DNA of 64,000 nucleotides from Comamonas testosteroni (GTDB lineage: Bacteria > Pseudomonadota > Gammaproteobacteria > Burkholderiales > Burkholderiaceae_C). A program made the translations under genes and the position numbers. Positions within the stretch are counted from its first letter, which is position 1. The number at the start of each line of letters is the position of its first letter. The notes under the pieces are model-generated. The model did no database searches. It had not been told where the DNA came from and was given only the letters and a program-made list of their open reading frames with translations. The stretch covers positions 2,142,501-2,206,500 of the forward strand of contig NZ_CP129672.1 of the NCBI RefSeq assembly GCF_030505195.1, read 5' to 3'. This document shows positions 1-9,033 of the stretch, one piece after another.

Positions 1-168
1 TTCCTCATTACTGTTTTTGTGAGCGCTTGATAACTCCGAAGAGTTTGTTCCGAAGAACTGGCTGCTTGCCCTCAAACGCCCACGCTTATCGGCTGTATTT
101 TTTTAAGGAACCGAGCGCAAAATCAAAAACTTGATCCTGAATCTCGTTGCTTGCTGCGATCAGCGAAG
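1..168 (-). other. Probable rRNA operon 5' leader (16S gene off the left edge)
   Basis: Read on the minus strand, this stretch carries a boxA-like element (GTTCCTTAAAA, plus-strand 101-111) followed by ACAGCCGATAAGCGTGGGCG, a string typical of betaproteobacterial rRNA leaders and spacers as I remember them. Close to the window edge are two tandem perfect hairpins with UUCG loops: AACTC-TTCG-GAGTT at 32-45 and GTTC-TTCG-GAAC at 47-58. No protein gene fits. Seen: boxA-like motif and hairpins. Inferred: 16S rRNA begins shortly before position 1 on the minus strand. Confidence 0.6.
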
Positions 169-174
169 CCTTGA

Positions 175-203
175 ATTCTATCACAACTTTGTCGCCTGAT
201 TTC
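175..203 (-). promoter_or_regulatory. Downstream promoter of the presumed rRNA leader
   Basis: Minus-strand -10 TAGAAT (plus 175-180) followed by TCAAGGCTTCGCTGA, a near copy of the sequence after the upstream promoter's -10. No good -35 hexamer is visible at 16-18 bases, so it may depend on an activator or an upstream element. The call rests mainly on the duplicated -10/start region. Confidence 0.35.
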
Positions 204-252
204 TTTCAGATCGACTAGCGAAAAATTTGCATTCCGCTCAGTGAAGCCTTGC

Positions 253-282
253 ATTGTACACAGATTTTTGCAGCCCAGGCAA
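253..282 (-). promoter_or_regulatory. Upstream promoter of the presumed rRNA leader
   Basis: Minus-strand -10 TACAAT (plus 253-258) and -35 TTGCCT (277-282) with an 18-base spacer. It lies directly behind the gshB terminator, so it should start a separate transcript running off the left edge. The bases after the -10 (GCAAGGCTTCACTGA) are nearly repeated after the second -10 at 175-180, which suggests duplicated tandem promoters. Confidence 0.45.
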
Positions 283-303
283 CACCTGCACAGACATCCA
301 GAT

Positions 304-340
304 AAAGAACCCCGGCAGGCAAAGCCTGCCGGGGTTCTTT
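304..340 (-). terminator. gshB terminator
   Basis: A perfect 17-bp inverted repeat (304-320 with 324-340) and a 3-base loop, followed on the minus strand by TTCTTTATCT. It sits 8 bases past the gshB stop codon and separates gshB from the rRNA-type promoters. Confidence 0.85.
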
Positions 341-348
341 ATCGCTTC

Positions 349-1296
349 TCAAGCGCGAGCGGCCTGCTCCAGTGCGTCAACAAACAGCGCCGCCACATCG
401 CAGCCGGTCTGATCAAAGATCTCCTGGAAGCAGGTGGGACTGGTCACATTGATCTCGGTGACGTTATGGCCGATGACATCGAGCCCGATCAATAGCAGGC
501 CGCGCTGCACCAGGCGCTCTCCAATGAACTCGGCAATTGCCTTGTCCTGCTTCTCCAACGGCCGGGCAACCCCTTTGCCGCCAGCCGCCAGATTGCCGCG
601 CACCTCATTGCCCTGCGGAATGCGAGCCAAGCAGAACGGCACAGGCTTGCCACCGATGATGAGCACCCGCTTGTCGCCATGGACGATGTCGGGCAGGAAC
701 TTCTGCACCATGACACTGGTGGAGCCGCCCTGATTCAGGGTTTCGATGATGCTGCCTAGATTGCGGCCGTCTTCGCCAACCCGGAAGATGCCCATTCCCC
801 CCATGCCGTCCAGCGGCTTGAGGATGATGTCCTTGTGCTCCGCATGAAAGGCACGGATATCCTGGGCACTGCGCGTGACCAGCGTCGGCGAGATGAATTG
901 CGCAAACTCCATGATGGCAAGCTTTTCGGGGTGCTCGCGCAGGGCACTGGGCTTGTTGAAGACCTTGGCCCCCTCGCGCTCCGCCTGACCGAGCATGTGC
1001 GTGGCATAGAAGAACTCGGAATCGAACGGCGGGTCTTTGCGCATGACGATGGCGTCAAAGTCTGCCAGCACCATCTGCGCAGACTGGGTTTCCTCGAACC
1101 ATCGCCCCTTGTCCCCTGTCAGGGTGATATGCCGCACCCGCGCCATGACCTTGGAGCCGCTTTGCCAGGAGATGTGGCGGGGCTCACAGGCCACGATCTG
1201 GTGACCTCGGCGCTGAGCCTCACGCATCATGGCAAAGGTGGAGTCCTTGTATATGACAAAGGATTCCAGCGGATCGGCGACAAACAGTATTTTCAT
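349..1296 (-). CDS. gshB: Glutathione synthetase
   Basis: Joins gamma-glutamylcysteine and glycine using ATP, the second step of glutathione synthesis in the cytoplasm. The 315-residue product has the usual length for bacterial GshB. An N-terminal Rossmann-like part (starting MKILFVADPLESF, with MRKDPPFD near residue 85) is followed by the ATP-grasp region with KPLDGMGGMGIF near 160, VQKFLPDI and the metal-binding end VTEINVTSPTC. The start is ATG. The partner gene gshA lies about 3.3 kb upstream on the same strand, with kup and the benE-type gene between, so both glutathione genes share a neighbourhood with potassium transporters. A strong terminator follows. Confidence 0.97.
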   Translation of the reverse strand: MKILFVADPLESFVIYKDSTFAMMREAQRRGHQIVACEPRHISWQSGSKVMARVRHITLTGDKGRWFEETQSAQMVLADFDAIVMRKDPPFDSEFFYATHMLGQAEREGAKVFNKPSALREHPEKLAIMEFAQFISPTLVTRSAQDIRAFHAEHKDIILKPLDGMGGMGIFRVGEDGRNLGSIIETLNQGGSTSVMVQKFLPDIVHGDKRVLIIGGKPVPFCLARIPQGNEVRGNLAAGGKGVARPLEKQDKAIAEFIGERLVQRGLLLIGLDVIGHNVTEINVTSPTCFQEIFDQTGCDVAALFVDALEQAARA

Positions 1297-1375
1297 GGTG
1301 AAAAACTCTAGCGGTAGAGGTAGATACCGGCATCATGCCCAGCCGGGCATAACACCACAATATGACGGCAGATAC

Positions 1376-2554
1376 TCAGGTCTTGCGCGCACGCAGGCTC
1401 TGGACAAGCAAGGCCAGGCTGCCAGCGACCACGCCCCAGAAGGCCGAGCCCACCCCTGCGATGACGACGCCGCTGAGCGTGACCAGAAAGGTGATGAGCG
1501 CCGCCTCTCGGTGCTTTTCCTCCTTGAAGGCCGTCGCCATGCCGCCGCCTATGGAGCCCAGCAGGGCCAGTCCGGCGATGCAGGCCACCAACTCCCTGGG
1601 GAAGGCGGTCAGCAGACCGGTAACCACTGCACCAAAGATAGCTATCAATATATATAGCAGTCCACACACGGCAGCAGCGGTATAGCGCTTGTTTCTGTCC
1701 TCATGCGCCTCGTCTCCCATGCAGATCGCCGCCGTGATGGCACTGAGGTTGAGGGCATAGCCGCCAAAAGGCGCCAACAGCAAGGTCGCCACGCCGGTCA
1801 TGCTGATGACCCTGGAAACCGGTATCGGATAGCCTGTGGCGCGAATCACCGCCACGCCCGGCAGATTCTGCGAGGCCATGGTCACGACGAACAGGGGCAA
1901 AGCCAGGCTGATGAGCGCATGCAGCGAGAACTCGGGAGCCGTATAGACCGGCATGGCCAGACCTGCGTGTACGGCCGACCACTGCATCTGCCCGCGCAGC
2001 GCCGCCCAGGCGGTTCCAGCCAGCAAGGTGATGATGACCGCATAGCGCGGAGCCATGCGCCGCGACAGCAGATAGGCGAGCAGCATGACCAGCACCAGGG
2101 ATAGATTGGTCTCGGCCGCAGAGAAAGCCTGCATGCCGAACTTGGCCAGCACGCCGGCCAGCAGGGCCGAAGCGATTTCCATGGGGATGCGGTTCATGAT
2201 GCGCTCGAACCAGCCGGTCACCCCGGCCAGGATGATGAGGGCCGCGCTGACGATAAAGGCACCGATCGCCTCTGCCATGGAGAAACCACCTGCCAGCCCA
2301 GCGGTCGCCAGCACCGCCGCCCCCGGGGTGGACCAAGCCACCATGACCGGCATGCGCAGAATCAATGAAGGGACCAGCGAACACAGACCCATGCCCAGGC
2401 CCAGCGCCCAAATCCAGGAAGTGATTTGCTCAGGCGTGGCATGAAAGGCCTGCGCCGCCTGAAACACCAGGGCTACCGAACTGGTAAAGCCTACCAGCAC
2501 GGCCACAAAGCCTGCGGCCACGGCTGCAGGACTCAAGTCTTTGAAAAAGCGCAT
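1376..2554 (-). CDS. benE: BenE-family benzoate/H+ symporter
   Basis: Predicted inner-membrane carrier of the benzoate:H+ symporter family, about 392 residues and almost entirely hydrophobic with around 12 membrane segments. It starts MRFFKDLSPAAVAAGFVAVL, the usual BenE opening. I chose this ATG because the frame only extends further to a GTG, giving a non-conserved 13-residue tail. No benzoate catabolic genes are adjacent, so the substrate is inferred from family only. The codons around 1636-1662 are unusually AT-rich (ATA, TAT, TTG) and spell a TTGATAGCTAT string that matches the family B repeat. A weak hairpin follows at 1335-1350. Confidence 0.8.
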   Translation of the reverse strand: MRFFKDLSPAAVAAGFVAVLVGFTSSVALVFQAAQAFHATPEQITSWIWALGLGMGLCSLVPSLILRMPVMVAWSTPGAAVLATAGLAGGFSMAEAIGAFIVSAALIILAGVTGWFERIMNRIPMEIASALLAGVLAKFGMQAFSAAETNLSLVLVMLLAYLLSRRMAPRYAVIITLLAGTAWAALRGQMQWSAVHAGLAMPVYTAPEFSLHALISLALPLFVVTMASQNLPGVAVIRATGYPIPVSRVISMTGVATLLLAPFGGYALNLSAITAAICMGDEAHEDRNKRYTAAAVCGLLYILIAIFGAVVTGLLTAFPRELVACIAGLALLGSIGGGMATAFKEEKHREAALITFLVTLSGVVIAGVGSAFWGVVAGSLALLVQSLRARKT

Positions 2555-2645
2555 CCGTGCATTCTGGCACCAGCCCCACCGAAAATGATGCACCCCGTGT
2601 GAGCATGAATGACGAAGCCCGCCATAACTTCAAAAATCATAGCCA

Positions 2646-2670
2646 CTAGCGCTTACCGGTAAAGCGTTAA
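2646..2670. repeat. Family B palindrome between kup and benE
   Basis: TAGCGCTTACC faces GGTAAAGCGTTA, an almost perfect palindrome with one bulged base. Similar AGCGCTT-containing palindromes recur near 11960, 20978, 47350, 54661, 60122 and 61820. It lies in the 138-base gap behind kup and could form a stem at the end of that transcript. Confidence 0.5.
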
Positions 2671-2692
2671 AGGCATATTTGACTCAAAGCAT

Positions 2693-4561
2693 TTACAACT
2701 CAATCTTGGAGCCCAGCTCCACCACCGAGTTGCTCGGGAGGTGCAGGAAGTCAGCCACACGGCTCGCGTTCTTGTGCATCTGCGCAAACAGCTTTTCGCG
2801 CCAGTGCGCCATGGAGTTGTTCATGCGCGGGATGATCACATCACGCGACAGGAAATAGCTGGTGGACATGGAATCCAGTTTGCAGCCCTGGGTACGCAGC
2901 TGCGCCAGCGCAGCAGGCACATCGGGCTCGTTCTTGAAGCCGTAGTGAATGATGACTTCCCAGCAGTCGCCGCCCAGCGACTCTGCCTCTACCCGCTTGT
3001 CCATCACCACCCAGGGCACTTCGTGGTTGCGCACGGTCACAAAGAGATTGCGCTCATGCAGCACTTTGTTGTGCTTGAGGTTATGGAGAAGCGCATGCGG
3101 CACGGTGCCGGGCTCCCCCGAGAGAAAAACCGCCGTGCCGGGCACGCGCGTGGGCGGATGGCGCCAGGTGGATTCCAGAAACTGACGCAGATCCAGCGCA
3201 TCCGCCTGCAACTTCTGATGCAGCAGCTCGCGCCCGCGGCGCCAGGTCATCATCAGGGTGAAGACTGTGCCACCGATCAGCAGCGGGAACCAGCCGCCTT
3301 CAAACAGCTTGAGCAGGTTCGAGGCGAAGAAAGCCAGATCCACCACGAAGAAGAAACCCGTTGCCAGCAGGCACAAGGCCAGCGAGTAGTTCCAGCGATA
3401 GCGGATGACAAAGAAGGTCAGCATGGTGGTGATCAGCATGTCCAGCGTCACCGCAATACCGTAGGCCGCCGCCAGATTGCCGCTATTGCGAAACAGCAGA
3501 ACAGCCAGCGCAATCGCCACAAACAGGCCCCAGTTGACCAGAGGCATATAGATCTGGCCAGTCTCCTTCACACTGGTGTGGCGCACTTCAAAACGAGGGA
3601 AGTAGCCCAGCTGAATGACCTGACGCGTCACGCTGAAGGCCCCCGTGATCAGCGCCTGCGAGGCGATCACCGTGGCCATGGTGGCCATGATGACCAGCGG
3701 CAGCAGCGCCCAGCTGGGTGCCATCATGAAAAACGGGTTCTTGACTGCCTCGGGATTGGCCAGCAGCAAGGCGCCCTGACCAAAGTAGTTCAATGTCAGC
3801 GCCGGCATGGCAACGCTGAACCAGGCCAGACGGATAGGTTTCTTGCCGAAATGCCCGAGATCGGCATACAGCGCCTCGGCACCGGTCACGCAGAGCACGA
3901 CCGAGCCCAGAATGATGAAGCTGATGCCCGGGCTGCTCCAGATGAAGCGGACCGCGTAATGCGGGCTGAGCGCGGCCAGGATTTCCGGATGCCCCATGAT
4001 CTGGTGCACACCCAGCAGGGCAATACAGACAAACCAGGTCACAGTGACAGGGCCAAAGAACTTGCCGATGCCTGCTGTACCGCGCTTTTGCACGAAGAAC
4101 AGCAAAAACAGGATCACCAGCGTCAGCGGAATCACGGCCTTGGTGAAATGCGGCGAGATGACTTCCAGGCCCTCGACCGCCGAGAGCACGGAAATCGCCG
4201 GAGTGATCACGCCGTCGCCATAAAACAGCGAGGTGCCGAACATGCCCACCAGAAACAGCGTGCCGGACAGTCGCGGCTTGTCCTTGACCGTCTGCGAGGC
4301 CAGGGCCAGCATGGCCACCAGCCCGCCCTCGCCGTTGTTGTCGGCGCGCAGCACCAGTGTCACGTATTTGAGGGAGACGATGACCGTGAGCGTCCAGAAC
4401 AGTACCGAGAGCACGCCATAGACGTTGTCTGGCGTGAACGGCACATAGCCTGAGCCGAAAACCTCCTTGACCGAGTACAAAACACTGGTGCCGATGTCTC
4501 CATAGACGACACCGATCGCACCCAGGGTCAGGGCGCCTAGCGAGGATTTCGAATTTTGCAC
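2693..4561 (-). CDS. kup: Low-affinity K+ transporter Kup
   Basis: Potassium uptake permease of the KUP/HAK/KT family, probably K+/H+ symport. The 622 residues match the family length. The product opens with [20 protein letters not shown], the diagnostic KUP N-terminus, followed by about 12 membrane segments to residue 430 and a soluble C-terminal domain. The start is GTG: an in-frame TGA lies two codons upstream and no ATG is available near the conserved N-terminus. It follows gshA by 78 bases on the same strand, so co-transcription with glutathione synthesis is plausible. The Trk genes lie just beyond gshA. Confidence 0.95.
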   Translation of the reverse strand: MQNSKSSLGALTLGAIGVVYGDIGTSVLYSVKEVFGSGYVPFTPDNVYGVLSVLFWTLTVIVSLKYVTLVLRADNNGEGGLVAMLALASQTVKDKPRLSGTLFLVGMFGTSLFYGDGVITPAISVLSAVEGLEVISPHFTKAVIPLTLVILFLLFFVQKRGTAGIGKFFGPVTVTWFVCIALLGVHQIMGHPEILAALSPHYAVRFIWSSPGISFIILGSVVLCVTGAEALYADLGHFGKKPIRLAWFSVAMPALTLNYFGQGALLLANPEAVKNPFFMMAPSWALLPLVIMATMATVIASQALITGAFSVTRQVIQLGYFPRFEVRHTSVKETGQIYMPLVNWGLFVAIALAVLLFRNSGNLAAAYGIAVTLDMLITTMLTFFVIRYRWNYSLALCLLATGFFFVVDLAFFASNLLKLFEGGWFPLLIGGTVFTLMMTWRRGRELLHQKLQADALDLRQFLESTWRHPPTRVPGTAVFLSGEPGTVPHALLHNLKHNKVLHERNLFVTVRNHEVPWVVMDKRVEAESLGGDCWEVIIHYGFKNEPDVPAALAQLRTQGCKLDSMSTSYFLSRDVIIPRMNNSMAHWREKLFAQMHKNASRVADFLHLPSNSVVELGSKIEL

Positions 4562-4639
4562 AGGTCAGGAGCGACTCGTAAGGCAGTCACCGATTGGGGA
4601 AATTGTCGGCATTGTGCGCTGTCCTCAGCGCCTGTGAAA

Positions 4640-5935
4640 TCAGTCGTAGATTTCTGCGTCGGGATTAGTGGCTTCCAGCTCGTAGCTGGCAGCCAACATG
4701 GCCAAACGTGCTATCACGCCATACATGTAGAAGCGGTTCGGGGCGCTGGCGCCCGGGCGCGCGCTGACCTGAGGCAGGTGATTGCTCTGCTGGAAAGCCA
4801 GGGGGACATAGCCCGCACCAGGGGCATTGAGGTTCTCGTCCTCGCCGCGCTCGGGGTGCATGCGGTAGAAGCCGCCCACCACGTAACGATCCATCATATA
4901 GACCACAGGCTCGGCCACGGCGTTGTGCATGCGCTCATAGGTCAGCACGCCCTCCTGCACGATGACGTCATGCACGGTCTGGCCGTCCTTGATGACTCCC
5001 ATCTTGTTGCGGCTCTTGCGCGGCAGCGCGGCCAGCTCCTTGGCATCGCGCACGGTCATCACGCCCATGCCGTAAGTGCCGTTGTCGGCCTTGACCACGG
5101 CAAACGGCTTTTCCTTGATGCCGTATTCCTTGTACTTGCGGCGCACCTTGCCCAGGATCACGTCCACCTGCTCGGCCAGGGCCTCCATGCCCGTGCCTTC
5201 GGCAAAATCGATGTTCTCCACATGGCCGAACAAGGGATTGATCAGCCAGGGGTCGATGCCCAGCAGCTTTCCGAAGCGCTTGCCGACTTCCTCGTAGCTC
5301 TGGAAGTGGCGACTCTTGCGACGCACATTCCAGCCTGCATGCAACGGCGGCAGCAGATATTGCTCGTACAGCTCCTCGATGATGCCGGGCACGCCGGTGG
5401 AGAGATCGTTGTTGAGCAAAATGGTGCAGGGGTCGAAATCCTTGAGGCCCAGGCGGCGCTTGCTGCGGATCACCGGCTCCAGCTTGATCTCGTCACCCAG
5501 CGGCAGCGTGATGGACAGCGTCTTCTTGATCTCGGGGCTGATGGAGCCGATACGCACGTTGAGACCCGCCATGCTGAAGATGCGCTTGAGCTGCAGCACG
5601 CTGGCCAGATAGTGGGTGTTGCGCGTGTGGTTCTCGGGGATGATGAGCAGATTGCGTGCCTCGGGGCATATCTTTTCGATAGCAGCCATCGCAGCCTGGA
5701 CAGCCAGTGGCAGCATTTCATCGGTCAGGTTGTTCCAGCCGCCTGGAAACAGGTTGGTATCCACCGGTGCCAGCTTGAAACCCGCATTACGAATATCCAC
5801 CGAACAGTAGAACGGCGGCGTGTGCTCCATCCATTCCAGGCGGAACCAACGCTCAATGGCAGGCATGGAGTCGAGAATGCGCTGCTCAAGTTCGTTAATG
5901 GGGCCGGTCAAAGCCGTGACGAGATGTGGAACCAT
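4640..5935 (-). CDS. gshA: Glutamate-cysteine ligase (proteobacterial ferrooxidans-type)
   Basis: First and rate-limiting step of glutathione synthesis: ATP-dependent ligation of L-glutamate to L-cysteine. The 431-residue protein (start MVPHLVTALTGPINELEQRI) resembles the GshA form first defined in Acidithiobacillus ferrooxidans and common in betaproteobacteria, not the longer E. coli enzyme. Visible landmarks are VVKADNGTYGMGVMTV near residue 285, the likely nucleotide-binding segment, and VVYMMDRYVVGGFYRM near 340. The ATG is preceded by CTGAGGG. kup follows in the same direction and trkH precedes. Confidence 0.9.
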   Translation of the reverse strand: MVPHLVTALTGPINELEQRILDSMPAIERWFRLEWMEHTPPFYCSVDIRNAGFKLAPVDTNLFPGGWNNLTDEMLPLAVQAAMAAIEKICPEARNLLIIPENHTRNTHYLASVLQLKRIFSMAGLNVRIGSISPEIKKTLSITLPLGDEIKLEPVIRSKRRLGLKDFDPCTILLNNDLSTGVPGIIEELYEQYLLPPLHAGWNVRRKSRHFQSYEEVGKRFGKLLGIDPWLINPLFGHVENIDFAEGTGMEALAEQVDVILGKVRRKYKEYGIKEKPFAVVKADNGTYGMGVMTVRDAKELAALPRKSRNKMGVIKDGQTVHDVIVQEGVLTYERMHNAVAEPVVYMMDRYVVGGFYRMHPERGEDENLNAPGAGYVPLAFQQSNHLPQVSARPGASAPNRFYMYGVIARLAMLAASYELEATNPDAEIYD

Positions 5936-6013
5936 AAATACCCTCAGGAGACGATGGTGGGGGGCAATTGTAGAGATTGAAGCATGAGATAGGTGTTTTC
6001 CCCAGTCTTTGTT

Positions 6014-7480
6014 TCAACGACGCCAGAATGCCGGTGACAGCAAAGCCATGAAACTCAGTATCTCGAGCCGCCCCAACAGCATGCCCAGAGTACACACCCA
6101 GATCTGGAAATCCGTCAACACCGTGTAGTTGGATGATGGGCCAACCGCACCCAGCCCCGGCCCCATGCAGTGCACGCTGGCCAGCACGGCAGAGAACGCG
6201 GTCAGAGGGTCGAGATCGGTCAGCAGCAGCACCATGCTCAGCACAATGACGGTGGCACCGTAAACCAGCATGTAGGCCAGCACCGAAAAAATCATCGGGT
6301 TATCTACCACCGCATCGCCCAGCCGCACCGGCTGCACGGCTCGCGGGTGCACCAGACGTGTCATCTCGCGCCTGGCCTGCTTGACCAGAATCAGCATGCG
6401 CACCATCTTGATGCCGCCTCCGGTCGAGCCCGCACTGGTGGCCACCCCCGACAGCAGCAACAGCAAGACAGGAATGAACACCGGCCAAGCCAGATAGTCC
6501 GTGGTGGAAAAACCGGTGGTCGTGGCTACCGAGACGGTGTGGAACATGCCGTTGCGCAAGGCATCCAGCGGCCCATAGACACCCTTGATCCAGAGCAGCA
6601 GCGCCACCAGCAGGCCCGAGCCCAGCAGCACGCCAATCGTGGCGCGCATTTCGGGGTCGCGCATAAAGCTCTCGATGCGGCCCTTGCGCATGGCCACGAA
6701 GTACAGCGCAAAGTTGCAGCTGGCCAACAGCATGAACAGCAGGGCCGCGACCTCCAGCAGTGGCGAGTTGAAATAGGCAAAGCTGGCATCGTGCGATGAC
6801 AGCCCGCCCAGACTCACCGTGGCAAACATATGCATCAGCGCATCCAGGGGCTGCATGCCGCAGACCCAGAAGGTCACAAAACAGCCAATGGAGAACAGCG
6901 CGTACACGCCCCACAGGCCCTTGGCCGTTTCGGTGATACGCGGCGTGAGCTTGGTGTCCTTGACGGGGCCGGCGGCCTCCGCCCTGAAAAGCTGAGCACC
7001 TCCGACACCCAGCAGCGGCAGCACGGCCACGGCCAGAATCAGAATCCCCATGCCCCCCATCCATTGCATGAAGGTACGCCAGACATTGATGGACACCGGC
7101 AGCTGGTCCAGACCGCTGAGCACCGTGGCCCCGGTTGTCGTCAGGCCCGATACGGCCTCAAAGTAGGCATGGGTAAGGCTGATGGAGATGCCCACCCGGT
7201 TCAGCCCCATCACCAGCGGCACCATGGCGCACAGCGGCAGCACCACCCAGACCAAGGTCACCAGAATCACGCCATGACGCGGTTGCAGATCCTGCTTGTG
7301 ACGGTGCAGCCCCCCCCACAGCAGCAGGCCCACGCCAACCGTCAGTCCGATCGACCAGGGGTAGATGCGCCAGATGCCATCCTGGGTGAACCAGGAGATG
7401 CCAAAGGGCAGCAGCATGGCGCCGGCAAACATCATCATCAGCATGCCCAGCACACGCAGGACAGGGAGCAGGTCTTTCAT
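6014..7480 (-). CDS. trkH: Trk potassium uptake system membrane subunit
   Basis: Ion-conducting subunit of the Trk K+ uptake system in the inner membrane. The 488-residue protein is typical for TrkH, with repeated pore-loop units that contain the selectivity glycines (for example GLTTTGATV near 115, TVSLGGLSSHD near 220, TTTGFSTTDY near 320). Only 9 bases separate its ATG from the trkA stop, so trkA-trkH form one operon. The 78-base gap to gshA leaves room for a separate gshA promoter, but read-through is possible. Confidence 0.95.
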   Translation of the reverse strand: MKDLLPVLRVLGMLMMMFAGAMLLPFGISWFTQDGIWRIYPWSIGLTVGVGLLLWGGLHRHKQDLQPRHGVILVTLVWVVLPLCAMVPLVMGLNRVGISISLTHAYFEAVSGLTTTGATVLSGLDQLPVSINVWRTFMQWMGGMGILILAVAVLPLLGVGGAQLFRAEAAGPVKDTKLTPRITETAKGLWGVYALFSIGCFVTFWVCGMQPLDALMHMFATVSLGGLSSHDASFAYFNSPLLEVAALLFMLLASCNFALYFVAMRKGRIESFMRDPEMRATIGVLLGSGLLVALLLWIKGVYGPLDALRNGMFHTVSVATTTGFSTTDYLAWPVFIPVLLLLLSGVATSAGSTGGGIKMVRMLILVKQARREMTRLVHPRAVQPVRLGDAVVDNPMIFSVLAYMLVYGATVIVLSMVLLLTDLDPLTAFSAVLASVHCMGPGLGAVGPSSNYTVLTDFQIWVCTLGMLLGRLEILSFMALLSPAFWRR

Positions 7481-7489
7481 GAGCGCAGC

Positions 7490-8950
7490 TTAGAAAAAGG
7501 TGGCGCTGACGCGGAACAGGTTTTCCACGTTGCGCACCAATCGCTTGTTGGGCAGGAAGAACACCACATGGTCGCCGGATTCAATCACGGTATGGCTGCG
7601 CGGAATGATGACCTCGGCCTCCAGTGCCGCGCCTGCCACTTCCTCGCAGGTCTTGCCTTCTGGAATGCCGCGAACGATGAGACCGATATGCACTTCCTCG
7701 GGCAGGCGCAGCTCTTCCACCTTGCGGCCCACCACACGCGAGCTTTTGCGGTCGCCGCGCGCCACGATCTCCAGTGCCTCGGCCACACCACGGCGCAGGC
7801 TGTGCACGGCTTGCACATCGCCGCGGCGCACGTAGGCCAGGAACTCGCCCAGCATGGCTTGAGCAGGCGACAGCGCAATATCTATCTGCGTGCCGTGCAT
7901 CAGGTCAGCATAGGCGCGGCGATTGATCAGCGACAGAACGCGGCGCGCGCCCATGCGCTTGGCCAGCAGGCTGGACATGATGTTGTCCTCGTCATCGTCC
8001 GTCAACGCCAGAAACAGATCCACATCTTCGATGCCCTCTTCCTCCAGCAAGGCCTCATCGGTGGCATCGCCTTCCAGCACCAGCACTTCGGCAGGCAACA
8101 CCGACGACAGGCCCAGACATTGCTGGGCATTGGACTCGATGATCTTGACGTGAAAGCGCCCGGGCGTCTGCGCCAGCTTCTTGGCAAGTCGCAGACTGAC
8201 CTGACCCCCGCCCGCAATCATGATGCGGAACACCGGCCGGCTCGTGCGACCTTCCGGCAGGTTGATGGCCTTGAGCGCCTCGGACACATGCTCGGTCGCG
8301 GCCAGCATGAAGACTTCGTCGCCGGGCTCTATGCGCGTAGCCCCGTCGCAGCGCACAAACCGGTCGGGCTCGTCCATGAAGCGGCGGTAGATCGCCACGA
8401 TGCGCATGGCCAACTCGGGCATGCGCTCGCGCACCTGGGCGATCTGCAGGCCCACGGCAGGCGCGCCGGCGCGTGCGCGCACCGAGGCCAAGGCGGCTCG
8501 TCCGCCCGCAAAGGCCCGCACCTGCATGGCTTCCGGGTATTCGATGAGCTTGCGGATGTAATTGGTGACGGATTCCTCGGGACAGATGATGCGATCGACC
8601 GCAAAACCCTCCTTGCCCAGCACCGGGTCGTCCACCGCAAAGCTGGACGAGCGCACTCGCGCAATGCGGGTGGGAATATCGAACACGGCCTGGGCAATCT
8701 TGCAGCACACCAGGTTCGTCTCGTCCATGGAGGCACAGGCGATCAGCAGATCGGTGTCCTTGGCGCCCGCCTCGGCCAGCACCTGGGGATCGATGCCGTT
8801 GCCGACCACGCCGCGCAGGTCGAAGCGCGACTCCAGCTCGCGCAATGCACGCGCATCCGTGTCGATGACGGTGATTCCGTTTTGCTCGGACACCAGACTT
8901 TCGGCCACACTCTGGCCTACGCGCCCGGCACCCAGAATAATGATTTTCAT
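7490..8950 (-). CDS. trkA: Trk potassium uptake system NAD-binding regulatory subunit
   Basis: Peripheral cytoplasmic RCK protein that gates TrkH in response to nucleotides. The 486 residues contain two tandem Rossmann/RCK halves, each opening with a glycine motif: IILGAGRVGQSVAE at residues 3-16 and IMIAGGGQVSLRLAKKL near 235. Each half is followed by an acidic residue at the end of the second beta strand and by a TrkA-C domain. It is the first gene of the trkA-trkH pair. Upstream is a separate, same-strand proA. Confidence 0.95.
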   Translation of the reverse strand: MKIIILGAGRVGQSVAESLVSEQNGITVIDTDARALRELESRFDLRGVVGNGIDPQVLAEAGAKDTDLLIACASMDETNLVCCKIAQAVFDIPTRIARVRSSSFAVDDPVLGKEGFAVDRIICPEESVTNYIRKLIEYPEAMQVRAFAGGRAALASVRARAGAPAVGLQIAQVRERMPELAMRIVAIYRRFMDEPDRFVRCDGATRIEPGDEVFMLAATEHVSEALKAINLPEGRTSRPVFRIMIAGGGQVSLRLAKKLAQTPGRFHVKIIESNAQQCLGLSSVLPAEVLVLEGDATDEALLEEEGIEDVDLFLALTDDDEDNIMSSLLAKRMGARRVLSLINRRAYADLMHGTQIDIALSPAQAMLGEFLAYVRRGDVQAVHSLRRGVAEALEIVARGDRKSSRVVGRKVEELRLPEEVHIGLIVRGIPEGKTCEEVAGAALEAEVIIPRSHTVIESGDHVVFFLPNKRLVRNVENLFRVSATFF

Positions 8951-9033
8951 GGTGTTATGGAAAGGGATCCAAGCTGCGGCATTAAGTCATATCCGGAAAA
9001 GACCCCGCCTGCGGCTTCTCCGGCAGACGGACT

